Virus record (IMG/VR): IMGVR_UViG_3300044984_001225
Location: 1-22,220 of that record
Reading direction: 5' to 3' (one strand)
Origin: a virus
Length of the DNA: 22,220 nucleotides
The notes beneath the pieces were generated by a model. That model was not told the origin of the DNA and made no database searches. It saw only the letters and a program-made list of their open reading frames with translations. Positions 8,168 to 14,862 of this stretch are shown one piece after another. Numbering within the stretch: position 1 is the stretch's first letter; each line of letters begins with the position of its first letter. Position numbers and translations under genes: made by a program.

Positions 8168-8330
8168 TTACGGTCGAGAAACAACGACTGAACTTTTACA
8201 CAGACTATACTATGATCGCAAGGAGCAAGAAAGAAAGCTGGAAGCTGGCAAAGAAGATGTACCCGATGTCGGCAAAGATGATGCGTGGTGGACGGTGCAT
8301 AGTCGAACAATGGACGGGCGACCCAGCTGA
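8136..8330 (+). CDS. Possible overlapping ORF, 64 aa
   Basis: Acidic, helical product (LLHRLYYDRKEQERKLEAGKE in the middle) with codon use like neighbouring genes, overlapping the 95-aa gene by 32 bases and the next ORF by 74 or more. Its composition looks protein-like, so it may be real, possibly from the ATG at 8148. The two overlapping frames between 8212 and 8330 cannot both be judged by eye. Confidence 0.4.
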   Translation: MKHFMDLSQIDYGRETTTELLHRLYYDRKEQERKLEAGKEDVPDVGKDDAWWTVHSRTMDGRPS

Positions 8331-8493
8331 GGGCGGCGTACTTGTTAAGCGAGATGTCGGCCCAACACGGGCATCCCTCCTAAGAGACCATGCTTACGGC
8401 AAGTGTTGGACTTGGTGTTCATTTTGCATCGCCGACGCTGAACGATATATGAAAGATCATCCTAATGAATTCACGCCACACGTGCAAGTTTAG
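8257..8493 (+). CDS. Hypothetical protein, 78 aa (start uncertain)
   Basis: The frame is open from a TTG at 8164 (109 aa, TTGA overlap with the upstream stop); ATG codons at 8212 and 8257 are alternatives. I give 8257, preceded by AAGAAG, because protein-like sequence begins there: GGRCIVEQWTGDP, then CWTWCSFC (a cysteine cluster that could bind metal). From residue 20 on it looks like a genuine coding frame. Function unknown. Confidence 0.5.
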   Translation: MYPMSAKMMRGGRCIVEQWTGDPAEGGVLVKRDVGPTRASLLRDHAYGKCWTWCSFCIADAERYMKDHPNEFTPHVQV

Positions 8494-8716
8494 CATGCTA
8501 ATGCGGACGAGTCCCGCAGGCGGCAATAGACGAAATGTTTCCGTGCTCGTGAAGTCATGCCCGTGCGGTAGCCTTCAATCAATTCATCCTGAGAAGCTAA
8601 ACTACTTTGAGAGGCGTTGGATTCAACGAGTCAACAAAAGAAGTGAATCATACCATGAAAACGAAGACAAAGACTTTTCGGATTGGGAGCATGATATTTC
8701 ATGTGTCGCATCTTGA
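8465..8716 (+). CDS. Hypothetical protein, 83 aa
   Basis: Overlaps the previous ORF by 29 bases and the next by about 60. Cysteines at 7, 32 and 34 (SCPCGS) and a basic middle (RRWIQRVNKRSE) are visible, followed by an acidic tail. The segment from MLMRTSPAGG to the basic block looks protein-like; the tail overlapping the next frame is less certain. No family recognised. Confidence 0.45.
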   Translation: MNSRHTCKFSMLMRTSPAGGNRRNVSVLVKSCPCGSLQSIHPEKLNYFERRWIQRVNKRSESYHENEDKDFSDWEHDISCVAS

Positions 8717-8942
8717 TGAAATCGCTTTCATCACTGGACCTGACGGAACACGTAACTATTGTTGTGTTCACATTGGTCCTGCGATTTCTCACGACGGCCT
8801 CATGATATTCGCGATCATCATTGGACATTTGAGTATCATGTTTGGTAGAAGTGGACAACCGATTTCATATAAATCAAACCAACATGAAAGTACAGAAATA
8901 CCTTTACCCACACGAGGCGTTTGCTGCTCTGTCAAAGATTGA
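8655..8942 (+). CDS. Hypothetical protein, 95 aa, possibly frameshifted
   Basis: Starts ATG 8655 with MKTKTKTFRIGSMIFHVSHLDE, a basic then beta-like N-terminus. After about residue 48 the frame continues as a hydrophobic, low-quality sequence that runs 59 bases into the next gene. The -1 frame instead reads PHDIRDHHWTFEYHVW and stops at 8848, before the next ATG, which is far more protein-like. A single-base indel near 8795, or a programmed shift, would join the halves into a protein of about 64 aa. Confidence 0.45.
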   Translation: MKTKTKTFRIGSMIFHVSHLDEIAFITGPDGTRNYCCVHIGPAISHDGLMIFAIIIGHLSIMFGRSGQPISYKSNQHESTEIPLPTRGVCCSVKD

Positions 8943-9330
8943 CTCGTTCCATGATCGAGTCAAGTTCCTGCAAGAGAAGCAGTCATTCGCGATTCGGACA
9001 ATTCTCCAGTGCGCCTTTACGCCACACATTGTTCTCGATCTACCTGAAGGAGTACCTCCGTTTGAGCGTGATATCCTTCCCGTAGGAAATTCATTAGGCC
9101 GTGTCGATAAAGCGGTCAAGGTGTTAGGCCAATTGGTTGCTCCTGGCGGTACACCCACAAAAGGCCTTAGCCGCATGAAGAAGGAGACACGCTTCATTGC
9201 GCTCCTTGAGTCAATTAACGGAAAGGATGCAGATGTTATCCTTGCTATGAAGGACAAGAAGTTGACCGAAATGTTTCCAGCGCTTGACCTTACGCTCGCT
9301 AAGGCGGCATTCCCAAATATCTTTAGCTGA
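8884..9330 (+). CDS. DUF6433-like protein, 148 aa
   Basis: Resembles the DUF6433 proteins of T4-like cyanophages and marine phages: an N-terminal YPHEAFAALSKIDSFHDRVKFL helix pair, a central LPEGVPPFERD segment (residues 56-66), then a GGTPTKGLSRMKKETRFIALLES stretch, and a C-terminal ILAMKDKKL followed by LTLAKAAFPNIF. These match the usual order in that family, which has no published function that I know. I start at ATG 8884; an earlier in-frame start adds an unlikely extension. TATAAATC at 8868 resembles a late box but differs at the last base. Confidence 0.8.
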   Translation: MKVQKYLYPHEAFAALSKIDSFHDRVKFLQEKQSFAIRTILQCAFTPHIVLDLPEGVPPFERDILPVGNSLGRVDKAVKVLGQLVAPGGTPTKGLSRMKKETRFIALLESINGKDADVILAMKDKKLTEMFPALDLTLAKAAFPNIFS

Positions 9331-9468
9331 CCAGCCTCTTAAATTGAATATACTTTACGTTACTCTAAAATTCATAAGCCAGGCCGTATCTTACGTTCTA
9401 TATTGGCTAATCATCCAAACAACGTTGTTATTCATAAGAATCTTAGCATTACTTCATTCGCTATTGCA

Positions 9469-9789
9469 ATGACATACGTCAACTGCATTCGGCATGAGTG
9501 TACACACTACTGCGGCCGAGCATCGTCTCGGCATAAAGCGAAAGGAGATCCGATTGATCTTAGCATCTTCGGCAATCCAAGCCCGTTACGATTCGAGGAG
9601 GACCGAGACGAGAACATTCGAGAGTACACCGCATATCTCCTTGATCGCTTGAGGAAGAACAAGTACCTTGTCGAGATTCTCCGATTGATTCCTGATGACG
9701 CGGTGTTAGGTTGCTTCTGCTATCCTAAGAACTGTCATTGCCGTCCGATCATTGAAGCATGTGAATACTTACGAGAACACGACCTATGA
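9469..9789 (+). CDS. DUF4326 domain protein, 106 aa
   Basis: DUF4326 hallmark pieces are present: an N-terminal VNCIRHECTHYCGR segment (in place of the usual N-x-R-x-x-x-D-x-Y-I-G-R), IFGNPSPLRF near residue 35, a helical middle, and LGCFCYPKNCHCRPI (the GCWCxPxxCH motif), whose cysteines and histidine could bind a metal. The family is common in phages and of unknown enzymatic role. ATG 9469 is chosen over an upstream TTG at 9403. Coupled to the next gene by ATGA. Confidence 0.8.
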   Translation: MTYVNCIRHECTHYCGRASSRHKAKGDPIDLSIFGNPSPLRFEEDRDENIREYTAYLLDRLRKNKYLVEILRLIPDDAVLGCFCYPKNCHCRPIIEACEYLREHDL

Positions 9790-9980
9790 ATTCCAAGCCA
9801 TTGCTACTATGTGTCAGTCACAAGCTGGAACTCGTGCGTCGTAACTATGCTAGCGTTGAAGCGCTTGCGCAATTTCCAATTTCATCAGAGGCGGCTTGTC
9901 AAATATGCAATGGCGAGTGGGCAAGAAATCAAAAAGAATCCAAGGATAAATCAGATTATGCAATACGACTATTTCTGTGA
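9786..9980 (+). CDS. Hypothetical protein, 64 aa
   Basis: Starts on the ATGA overlap with the DUF4326 gene. Contains C9 and a CQIC pair (C38, C41), enough for half a zinc site, in an otherwise helical chain. Its last 23 bases overlap the zinc-ribbon gene that follows. Moderately convincing as a gene; function unknown. Confidence 0.6.
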   Translation: MNSKPLLLCVSHKLELVRRNYASVEALAQFPISSEAACQICNGEWARNQKESKDKSDYAIRLFL

Positions 9981-10218
9981 TGCGTGCAAAGAGGTTTGGG
10001 AAGAGAAGCAATTCCTCAATGATCGTGACGTACCTCTATCGCTCCCTTGCCCTCATTGCAAGGAGGTAGGCTCGGTCAAGCGCGGCTTCTTCAAGGCATC
10101 TGCAATTTCATACGGCGGATCAAAGTCCGTCCTTGCTCGTGCAGGCTCAGGTTGGAACGATGTTCTCATGGGCGTCAAGAAAGCCTCGGCAAAGAATAAC
10201 ACGATCATCACCCGATGA
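9958..10218 (+). CDS. FmdB-like zinc-ribbon protein, 86 aa
   Basis: Begins MQYDYFCDACKEVWE and continues to CPHC at about residues 35-38, the standard layout of the FmdB/regulatory zinc-ribbon family (YxYxCxxC...CPxC). The C-terminal part (AISYGGSKSVLARAGSGW) is flexible and glycine- and serine-rich. These proteins are frequent in phages and probably bind nucleic acid or a protein partner. ATG 9958 is preferred over longer in-frame extensions because the family starts directly before the first knuckle. Stop overlaps the nuclease gene (ATGA). Confidence 0.8.
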   Translation: MQYDYFCDACKEVWEEKQFLNDRDVPLSLPCPHCKEVGSVKRGFFKASAISYGGSKSVLARAGSGWNDVLMGVKKASAKNNTIITR

Positions 10219-10895
10219 GTTTCAAGCACGAGCCGATCAGCGTAGGTTATGAAGACCTATACGTGACTAACGATGAAGTTGAGGGAAGACGGTACCTAAC
10301 ACCCGATGGGAAGAAGTATCCGTCGATGACGACTGTCCTATCAGTACGTGCAAAGGATTACCTTGAGGAGTGGCGGAAGAGAGTAGGCGATGTAGAGGCT
10401 GACCGTATTTGTCATCACGGTGTTACACGCGGTTCAGCACTCCACCTTCTTGCGGAGAAGCATATCAACAATGAAGTGGTTGATCTTAAAAAGGAGATGC
10501 CACACGTGATTCAATCGTTCGGTGTTGTGAGAAAGATTTTGGACGAACACGTTGATCGAATCATAGCGCAAGAGGTTGCTCTATTCTCTCATTACCTGAA
10601 GGTCGCGGGTCGAGCCGACTTAATTGCTTACTATGACGGCGTTCTCTCGATCATCGACTTCAAGACAAGCAAATCCGTCAAGACTGAAAAGGACATCGAG
10701 GATTACTTCATTCAGGAGACTGGATATGCAATTATGTTCGAGGAACGAACTGGGATTCCGATCTCAAATCTCGTCACAATCATGGTAGTCGATTACAGCT
10801 CAAAACCGCTGATTTTCAAGCAAAACCGAGATACCTGGGCTCCACTCCTGCTGGAAACCATCGGAAAATACTACGAAAAACACGGAGAAAATTGA
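10215..10895 (+). CDS. PD-(D/E)XK nuclease (exonuclease-like), 226 aa
   Basis: RecB/Cas4-type nuclease fold: GSALH at residues 73-77 (helical H before the core), E120, GRAD at 132-135, and DFKTSK at 148-153 with D148 and K150 as the catalytic pair, followed by a QETGYAIMFEE helix (167-177) typical of motif III/QxxxY. The N-terminal YPSMTTVLS segment is also usual in phage members annotated as exonucleases. It probably degrades or processes DNA during recombination or host DNA breakdown. No iron-sulphur cysteine set is seen, so it is not a true Cas4. Coupled by ATGA to the zinc ribbon before it. Confidence 0.85.
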   Translation: MSFKHEPISVGYEDLYVTNDEVEGRRYLTPDGKKYPSMTTVLSVRAKDYLEEWRKRVGDVEADRICHHGVTRGSALHLLAEKHINNEVVDLKKEMPHVIQSFGVVRKILDEHVDRIIAQEVALFSHYLKVAGRADLIAYYDGVLSIIDFKTSKSVKTEKDIEDYFIQETGYAIMFEERTGIPISNLVTIMVVDYSSKPLIFKQNRDTWAPLLLETIGKYYEKHGEN

Positions 10896-10907
10896 CGCAT
10901 TTTCTTG

Positions 10908-10936
10908 TTTACAAGCCGTGAATTGTTTGTTAGAAT
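10908..10936 (+). promoter_or_regulatory. Sigma70-like promoter, TTTACA-17-TAGAAT
   Basis: TTTACA at 10908-10913 and TAGAAT at 10931-10936, with TG at the extended -10 position. Unlike the two upstream promoters it leaves a leader of about 15 nt before the ATG at 10958. It should drive the two tandem paralogues and the HAD gene. Confidence 0.85.
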
Positions 10937-10957
10937 TTGTCGTAACCGAAATACATT

Positions 10958-11290
10958 ATGATCAAACACCCGAACCGCACTGAAACCTACCTTGGCTCAA
11001 TCACGAATGATTCTGCCGGGCTCGCCGAACTTGCACAAATCCGTGCCGAAAACAAAGTTCACAATGCGAACGAGCGCCTCCTGAAACTCAAGGACCCCAC
11101 TTACCGAAGCAAGCTCAAGCGAGTCGTTGCCTTCGGCCGCCTCGGCAAGAACAACCCGAATTCCGCCAAGTACAAAGTGGCCCGCAACCGCGGCTGGGGT
11201 TTCTGTTGCAGCAACTATCAATACATCGCCAAGGCCGATGCCGCCACGCTTGACATCTACATTCATACCGAATATCATTACGGTTTCTAA
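10958..11290 (+). CDS. Tandem paralogue 1, hypothetical 110 aa
   Basis: Small basic protein sharing four blocks with its downstream neighbour: TYLGSITNDSAGLAEL (residues 8-23), the arginine-rich middle, FGRLGKNNPNSAKYK (about 59-73) and DAATLDIYI near the end. Function unknown; charge and the GRLGKNNPN block suggest a small nucleic-acid- or ribosome-contacting protein, which is only a guess. Local GC is higher than in neighbours, with many GCC and CGC codons, which may mark a more recent arrival. First gene after its promoter. Confidence 0.8.
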   Translation: MIKHPNRTETYLGSITNDSAGLAELAQIRAENKVHNANERLLKLKDPTYRSKLKRVVAFGRLGKNNPNSAKYKVARNRGWGFCCSNYQYIAKADAATLDIYIHTEYHYGF

Positions 11291-11327
11291 TCGGCGCCTA
11301 GCGTCAACCTGAACTGCATCCTTCATT

Positions 11328-11642
11328 ATGAACAAGCTCCCATCTATCCGCAGCCGCCGCCGTTCGTCATCTTACCTCGGCACAATCAACAATGATGCAG
11401 CTGGTCTCCTCGAACTCAAAGAGGTTCGCGAATTGGTCAAGAAGAATAACAAACTTGAGCGCACGCTTTCAACGGGCCGACCAAACATCCAAAGAGTTCG
11501 CGCTTGCGGCCGCCTCGGCAAGAACAACCCAAATGCCGAGAAGTATAAGATTGCGAATAAGAGGTCGTGGCGGAATGCCTACTCTGACATCCTCAAGGAT
11601 GATGCGGCGACGTTCGACTTGTACATCACCACCGTGTATTGA
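11328..11642 (+). CDS. Tandem paralogue 2, hypothetical 104 aa
   Basis: Paralogue of the gene just upstream: SYLGTINNDAAGLLEL near residues 15-30, CGRLGKNNPNAEKYK near 60-74, and DAATFDLYITTVY at the end. The N-terminus is serine/arginine-rich (RSRRRSSS). The two copies are clearly related in protein but diverged in DNA, so the duplication is not recent. The stop overlaps a TTG of the next gene, consistent with one transcript from the promoter at 10908. Confidence 0.8.
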   Translation: MNKLPSIRSRRRSSSYLGTINNDAAGLLELKEVRELVKKNNKLERTLSTGRPNIQRVRACGRLGKNNPNAEKYKIANKRSWRNAYSDILKDDAATFDLYITTVY

Positions 11643-11644
11643 AT

Positions 11645-12226
11645 ATGCCTGAGATCCTTACTGACGTAGATGGAGTTCTGTTGAACTGGGAAGACTCATT
11701 CCATTCATGGATGTCTTCCCAAGGATTTGACCGAAACGATGAGCCTGCTTATCAACTCGAAAAGTGTTATCCCAGGCTCAATCCTGACTTCGTTTACGAC
11801 AAGATCAGAACATTCAATGCATCGGCCTGGATGGGTTATCTTGAGCCGTATGCCGATGCGCTTCATTGGGTGAAGCAACTTTACTACGCCGGGATTACTT
11901 TCCACTGCATCACTAGCATGGGCACTGATTACTGTGCAGGCAAGTTGCGCGAAAGGAATCTCAAGGATCTGTTTGGTCCTGCAATTTCAGGCGTGACTAT
12001 TCTCGATTGCGGCGCTCACAAGGGCGAGGCACTAGCACCTTACAAAGACTCAAATCGAATCTGGCTTGAAGATCACATCGGCAACGCCAACACTGGCTCC
12101 GAACTAGGTCTCCGAACATTCCTCTTCAACCATTCATACAATCTCGTGAATCCTACCAGCAAACCAGAAAACTTCACGAGAGTTGACAATTGGGAGCAAT
12201 TAGTTCCACACATCTTAAATAAATAA
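11645..12226 (+). CDS. HAD-superfamily phosphatase-like protein, 193 aa
   Basis: DVDGVLLNW at residues 7-15 is HAD motif I (D7 nucleophile, D9 acid/base), CITS at 88-91 gives motif II (T90 or S91), K126 may be motif III, and WLEDH at 140-144 is motif IV (E142, D143). The layout suits small phage HAD enzymes related to 5'-nucleotidases; a nucleotide or polynucleotide 3'-phosphate substrate is possible. ATG 11645 is preferred to TTG 11639, which overlaps the upstream stop; the choice changes two residues. The gene ends seven bases before tRNA-Leu. Confidence 0.85.
   Translation: MPEILTDVDGVLLNWEDSFHSWMSSQGFDRNDEPAYQLEKCYPRLNPDFVYDKIRTFNASAWMGYLEPYADALHWVKQLYYAGITFHCITSMGTDYCAGKLRERNLKDLFGPAISGVTILDCGAHKGEALAPYKDSNRIWLEDHIGNANTGSELGLRTFLFNHSYNLVNPTSKPENFTRVDNWEQLVPHILNK
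12218..12225 (+). promoter_or_regulatory. Possible weak late box before tRNA-Leu
   Basis: AATAAATA overlapping the HAD gene stop. A late-type start would fall at about 12231, two bases before the tRNA. It differs from TATAAATA at the first base and may be a chance AT-rich end. Confidence 0.3.
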
Positions 12227-12232
12227 CACAAA

Positions 12233-12317
12233 GCGCACGTGGCGGAATTGGTAGACGCCGCGTCTTTAAACGGCGCCGCCCTCGGGCGTGCAGGTTCGAG
12301 TCCTGTCGTGCGTACCA
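12233..12317 (+). tRNA. tRNA-Leu(UAA)
   Basis: Acceptor GCGCACG pairs with CGTGCGT, anticodon stem GCGTC/GGCGC closes loop TTTAAAC (anticodon TAA), a class II variable arm (GCCC TC GGGC) is present, T loop TTCGAGT, and CCA is encoded. It stands alone, about 2.9 kb before the main array, and is followed by the same CCA-N-TTT junction seen in the array. Confidence 0.95.
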
Positions 12318-12329
12318 CTTTACTTTATC

Positions 12330-12923
12330 ATGACACCTGTAAAACCAAACAAGAAGACGACTCTAGTCCTCACGGCATCATTCCAAGCAATTGGATTCTT
12401 CAATGCCCGCTCCGCGATCCGCACCTTGATAGGTGGGACAGTCCGTGGTGTTGATGCCGAGGGCAATATCTATGATTGGAAAACATGGAATGAGCGTGCC
12501 GACTTTGCCGACGACACACCGTCGTTGCGAACGACCAAGACGGAATATCCTGTGCCTACGATCGTCGTGATCCCAGGCTACTTTGGCAACTTCAAGGAAA
12601 TGAAGAAGCAACACACTCGCGTGTCGAGCCTGCGTCAAATCTTCAACCTCTACGGCGGTGTATGTCAATACTGTCACAAGGACATCAAGTTCAGTTTAGC
12701 AACTAAGGACCACTTGCTCCCTAAGTCGAAGGGTGGCGCTGACTATGACCAGAACATCGTTCTCGCTTGTAAGAAGTGCAACAACAAGAAGGCTTCGAAG
12801 TTTCCGTTCTACGACATTAAGGGATCGGAGGTAAAGCCTAAGATCCTGGACACCGTGGAGTTCATTGTTGCCGCAGACCGTTTGACGATGCGCCCTGAAT
12901 GGGAAAGCTTCATGAAGGTATAA
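12330..12923 (+). CDS. HNH endonuclease, 197 aa
   Basis: The C-terminal half carries an HNH domain of the HNH_5 type: C112-x2-C115 (CQYC), D127-H128 (TKDHLLPKSKGG), N142 (DYDQNIV) and C147-x2-C150 (CKKC) followed by N151 and N152. The two CxxC pairs bind structural zinc; D127-H128 and the asparagine form the metal-nucleophile centre. The N-terminal 100 residues look like an added DNA-binding or family-specific region. Start ATG 12330 lies 13 bases after the tRNA-Leu CCA. Free-standing HNH genes in T4-like phages are usually homing endonucleases, and this one sits beside a tRNA gene, a favoured site. Confidence 0.85.
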   Translation: MTPVKPNKKTTLVLTASFQAIGFFNARSAIRTLIGGTVRGVDAEGNIYDWKTWNERADFADDTPSLRTTKTEYPVPTIVVIPGYFGNFKEMKKQHTRVSSLRQIFNLYGGVCQYCHKDIKFSLATKDHLLPKSKGGADYDQNIVLACKKCNNKKASKFPFYDIKGSEVKPKILDTVEFIVAADRLTMRPEWESFMKV

Positions 12924-12926
12924 ATA
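12919..12926 (+). promoter_or_regulatory. T4-type late promoter, TATAAATA
   Basis: Exact TATAAATA. With the usual T4 late start six bases after the box, +1 is 12932, the A of the next gene's ATG, so the late mRNA would be leaderless. The box overlaps the HNH stop codon. Confidence 0.7.
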
Positions 12927-12931
12927 GAAGT

Positions 12932-13180
12932 ATGGACACTAAGAAACCAAATCTTGCCGTTGCTATTCGAGCAGTGCTCTCCGAATCAACCGCAGTTAAG
13001 CCTGTGGCTGACGTTCTCCGAGAGGACTATATTGAGTCAATGGGCCCTGACTTTGATTCCGGCATTGACAAGATTGTCGCTGCGTGGACAAAGTGGAAGA
13101 AGGGACCTATGACTGAGCATGAAGACATTGCTCCAGCCAAGGCTGAGATTCTATCTTACCTCAAAGGAAAACTCAAGTAA
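12932..13180 (+). CDS. Hypothetical late protein, 82 aa
   Basis: Opens with NLAVAIRAVLSES: an amphipathic N-terminal helix ending VLSE-S, which resembles the (L/I)xE cleavage site used by T4 prohead protease. The C-terminal part carries WTKWKKGPMTEHEDIAPAKAEILSYL; the EHEDIAP piece is echoed in the next protein (EEHDITP). These features would suit a small internal head or virion protein, but this is inference. Preceded at five bases by an exact late promoter box and no Shine-Dalgarno sequence. Stop overlaps the next start (TAATG). Confidence 0.8.
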   Translation: MDTKKPNLAVAIRAVLSESTAVKPVADVLREDYIESMGPDFDSGIDKIVAAWTKWKKGPMTEHEDIAPAKAEILSYLKGKLK

Positions 13181-14169
13181 TGCCTAACATCAACGAAGAA
13201 CTTAGTGCAGCTGACGCAGCTGCTGTAACAAAGGTGATGTTGTCTATGCACGCATCTTATGGCGAGATCAACACGGTCCGCGACAAGATGAACAAAGGCG
13301 ACGTTGTCGCAGGTCTGTTACTCGACATCATGACCAAGATCGCGAGAAACACTTCGTTGTTCAATGCATTTGTTGCTGAATACAAGAAGAACGAGTCTGT
13401 CGAAGAACATGACATTACCCCAACACGATCCGCTGTCGAAGGTTTAACTGAAGCGGTCAAGATGACGAACGGCGTCAAGTGGGAACTTGCTCCTGAAAAG
13501 GAACGCCTTCGCGGAGATTACTACGTCACGTATGATGTTCGCACGAAGAAGATGGTCGCGTATGGTCTCACCTTAAAGGGAGCTGACCGTATCGCAGCAA
13601 CCGACAAAGCTAATCTCAAGTCTGCTTCAGCAAATCACTTCGCGGATAACATCATGAATAAGGGTGTGACTGAAGCCGTTCTTACCGAAGAAAACTCAGC
13701 TAAACTGATTAACGACATTGCGTCACTCAAGCGAATCGGCTGGAATCTTGATCGCGTCACAAAGCATCTGATCACCTCGAAAGAGTACGGCATTCAGATG
13801 ACGTCGGACATAATCAAGAACATCTTTTCGCCTTCATTGAATAACGGCTCCAAGATGAAGCCTGTTAAAGTTCCAAAGGATCCTTCTGGCTGGGGAACTG
13901 GCAAGAAGAAGAGCTGGCCTAAAGATCCTCCTGCATCGCGTCTTAACGATCCTCAGCACGCCGAGGGTTACATCAGCCAAGTGATTGACTCAGGTGAATC
14001 TCCTGACATCACAGGCTCGGAGATGTATTCGATTCTTGACCAAGCTGGATACACTCGCCCAACGATCATGTGGGTTGTTCGCAACTTTGGTATGGAAGGC
14101 GACCTTTCCAAGTCTCAATTGGGAACATCCGCTCCTATGGCTAAGAAGGCTCCAAAGAAAGTAATGTAA
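13180..14169 (+). CDS. Hypothetical protein, 329 aa
   Basis: Alanine- and lysine-rich, mostly helical in the first 160 residues, with EEHDITPTRSAVEGL near residues 75-89 echoing the 82-aa neighbour. A mid-segment GDYYVTYDVRTKKMVAYGLTL looks beta-rich. The C-terminal third has a proline/lysine-rich linker (PKDPSGWGTGKKKSWPKDPP, about 228-247), a helical segment and a basic tail. No enzyme motif. Start codon overlaps the upstream stop (TAATG). Position in a late unit suggests a virion-associated role, unproven. Confidence 0.8.
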   Translation: MPNINEELSAADAAAVTKVMLSMHASYGEINTVRDKMNKGDVVAGLLLDIMTKIARNTSLFNAFVAEYKKNESVEEHDITPTRSAVEGLTEAVKMTNGVKWELAPEKERLRGDYYVTYDVRTKKMVAYGLTLKGADRIAATDKANLKSASANHFADNIMNKGVTEAVLTEENSAKLINDIASLKRIGWNLDRVTKHLITSKEYGIQMTSDIIKNIFSPSLNNGSKMKPVKVPKDPSGWGTGKKKSWPKDPPASRLNDPQHAEGYISQVIDSGESPDITGSEMYSILDQAGYTRPTIMWVVRNFGMEGDLSKSQLGTSAPMAKKAPKKVM

Positions 14170-14170
14170 C

Positions 14171-14380
14171 ATGGCAAGAACCCATTTAACAGAAGCGGCC
14201 AAAACGATCCTAGCTGAAGCATCTGCAAACGACAAGAAGTTCGCGGCTGTTATGGAGCTCGTCCGAAATGTAACCGATCCTGTTCCTCTTACCAAGTTCA
14301 AGATCTCGAAAGGTGTCGGCGGCTACTTCATATCTGACGGCGACGGCAACACCTGGAAAATTCTTGGTGAAAAAAGTTGA
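14171..14380 (+). CDS. Hypothetical protein, 69 aa
   Basis: N-terminal helix THLTEAAKTILAEASAND ends in ILAE-A, matching the (L/I)xE cleavage pattern of T4 prohead protease and resembling the N-termini of the 82-aa and 72-aa proteins in this window. The second half (FKISKGVGGYFISDGDGNTWKIL) is a short beta-type domain with a DGDG turn. It may be a small capsid-targeted protein; that rests only on the N-terminal pattern. Last gene before the RNA region. Confidence 0.7.
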   Translation: MARTHLTEAAKTILAEASANDKKFAAVMELVRNVTDPVPLTKFKISKGVGGYFISDGDGNTWKILGEKS

Positions 14381-14408
14381 AATAATCTCCTCTTAAGTAC
14401 TCTCTCTG

Positions 14409-14416
14409 TATAAATA
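14409..14416 (+). promoter_or_regulatory. T4-type late promoter, TATAAATA
   Basis: Exact match. The predicted +1 is about 14422, five bases before the ATG of a 29-codon ORF, so unlike the other late boxes it is not exactly in register with a start codon. It could instead produce a late transcript across the RNA region. Confidence 0.55.
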
Positions 14417-14542
14417 AATTCACAAGATGAAACACGAACATTCATATAAGCCATCAGATTCGCCGCAAGCGATTCTACGTGCTTGGGTGAATTTCAGACT
14501 AACATTTTCTGGATGATGCATTTCTAACCTCTCTTCTTCGGT

Positions 14543-14580
14543 CTTGAAATGCATGCTCCTAACAAAGCATGCATTTCAAG
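14543..14580. terminator. 15-bp perfect inverted repeat, possible terminator
   Basis: Arms CTTGAAATGCATGCT and AGCATGCATTTCAAG with loop CCTAACAA. It closes the protein-coding block and abuts the promoter at 14581. A factor-dependent or hairpin terminator, an mRNA end stabiliser or a protein-binding palindrome are all possible; the missing U tract argues against a standard intrinsic terminator. Confidence 0.5.
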
Positions 14581-14609
14581 TTTACAACCTAACACAAACC
14601 TGATACAAT
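14581..14609 (+). promoter_or_regulatory. Sigma70-like promoter, TTTACA-17-TACAAT
   Basis: TTTACA at 14581-14586, TACAAT at 14604-14609, extended -10 TGA. No gene follows closely: the predicted transcript starts near 14616 and runs into structured, non-coding sequence, so it probably feeds the RNA array. Confidence 0.8.
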
Positions 14610-14833
14610 ATTTCTGTAACGATTGGTGTTGCCACAATCTCAATCGTTTCCTTTTCAAGCAAGGCTTGGATCGTATCTGTTCATTACACTCCTCTGTCAA
14701 AGTTTTCTCATCCGGTCTGAAAAGAGCCTAAGGGAACGCGAAACTGACTCACAGCGCTTCGGCCTGAGTCAACGCTAGCGGGCGAATCCCAGTTGACCCG
14801 AGAAAAATAAAATTCATTTGTAGCACAAAGTTA
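14610..14833 (+). other. Non-coding stretch with two tandem hairpins
   Basis: No convincing ORF. Two inverted repeats sit back to back: GACTCA (14746-14751) with TGAGTC (14765-14770), and GTCAAC (14768-14773) with GTTGAC (14792-14797). They share bases, so the two helices could be mutually exclusive, as in an attenuator. The remainder shows nothing I recognise. Confidence 0.4.
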
Positions 14834-14862
14834 TTTACAAGTGCGAGAAACTTTGATAGAAT
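14834..14862 (+). promoter_or_regulatory. Array promoter, TTTACA-17-TAGAAT
   Basis: TTTACA at 14834-14839, TAGAAT at 14857-14862, extended -10 TGA. Probably the main early promoter of the tRNA array; the next 240 bases are a structured leader with a boxA-like site. Confidence 0.85.

Larger units (their letters stand above)
14381..14580. other. Intergenic region with late box, tiny ORF and strong hairpin
   Basis: TATAAATA at 14409-14416 is an exact late box. An ATG at 14427 opens only 29 codons (ending 14516), with no resemblance I know. At 14543-14557 and 14566-14580 is a perfect 15-bp inverted repeat (arm CTTGAAATGCATGCT, 8-nt loop). No T run follows the hairpin; a promoter -35 box follows directly instead. 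Confidence 0.6.
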
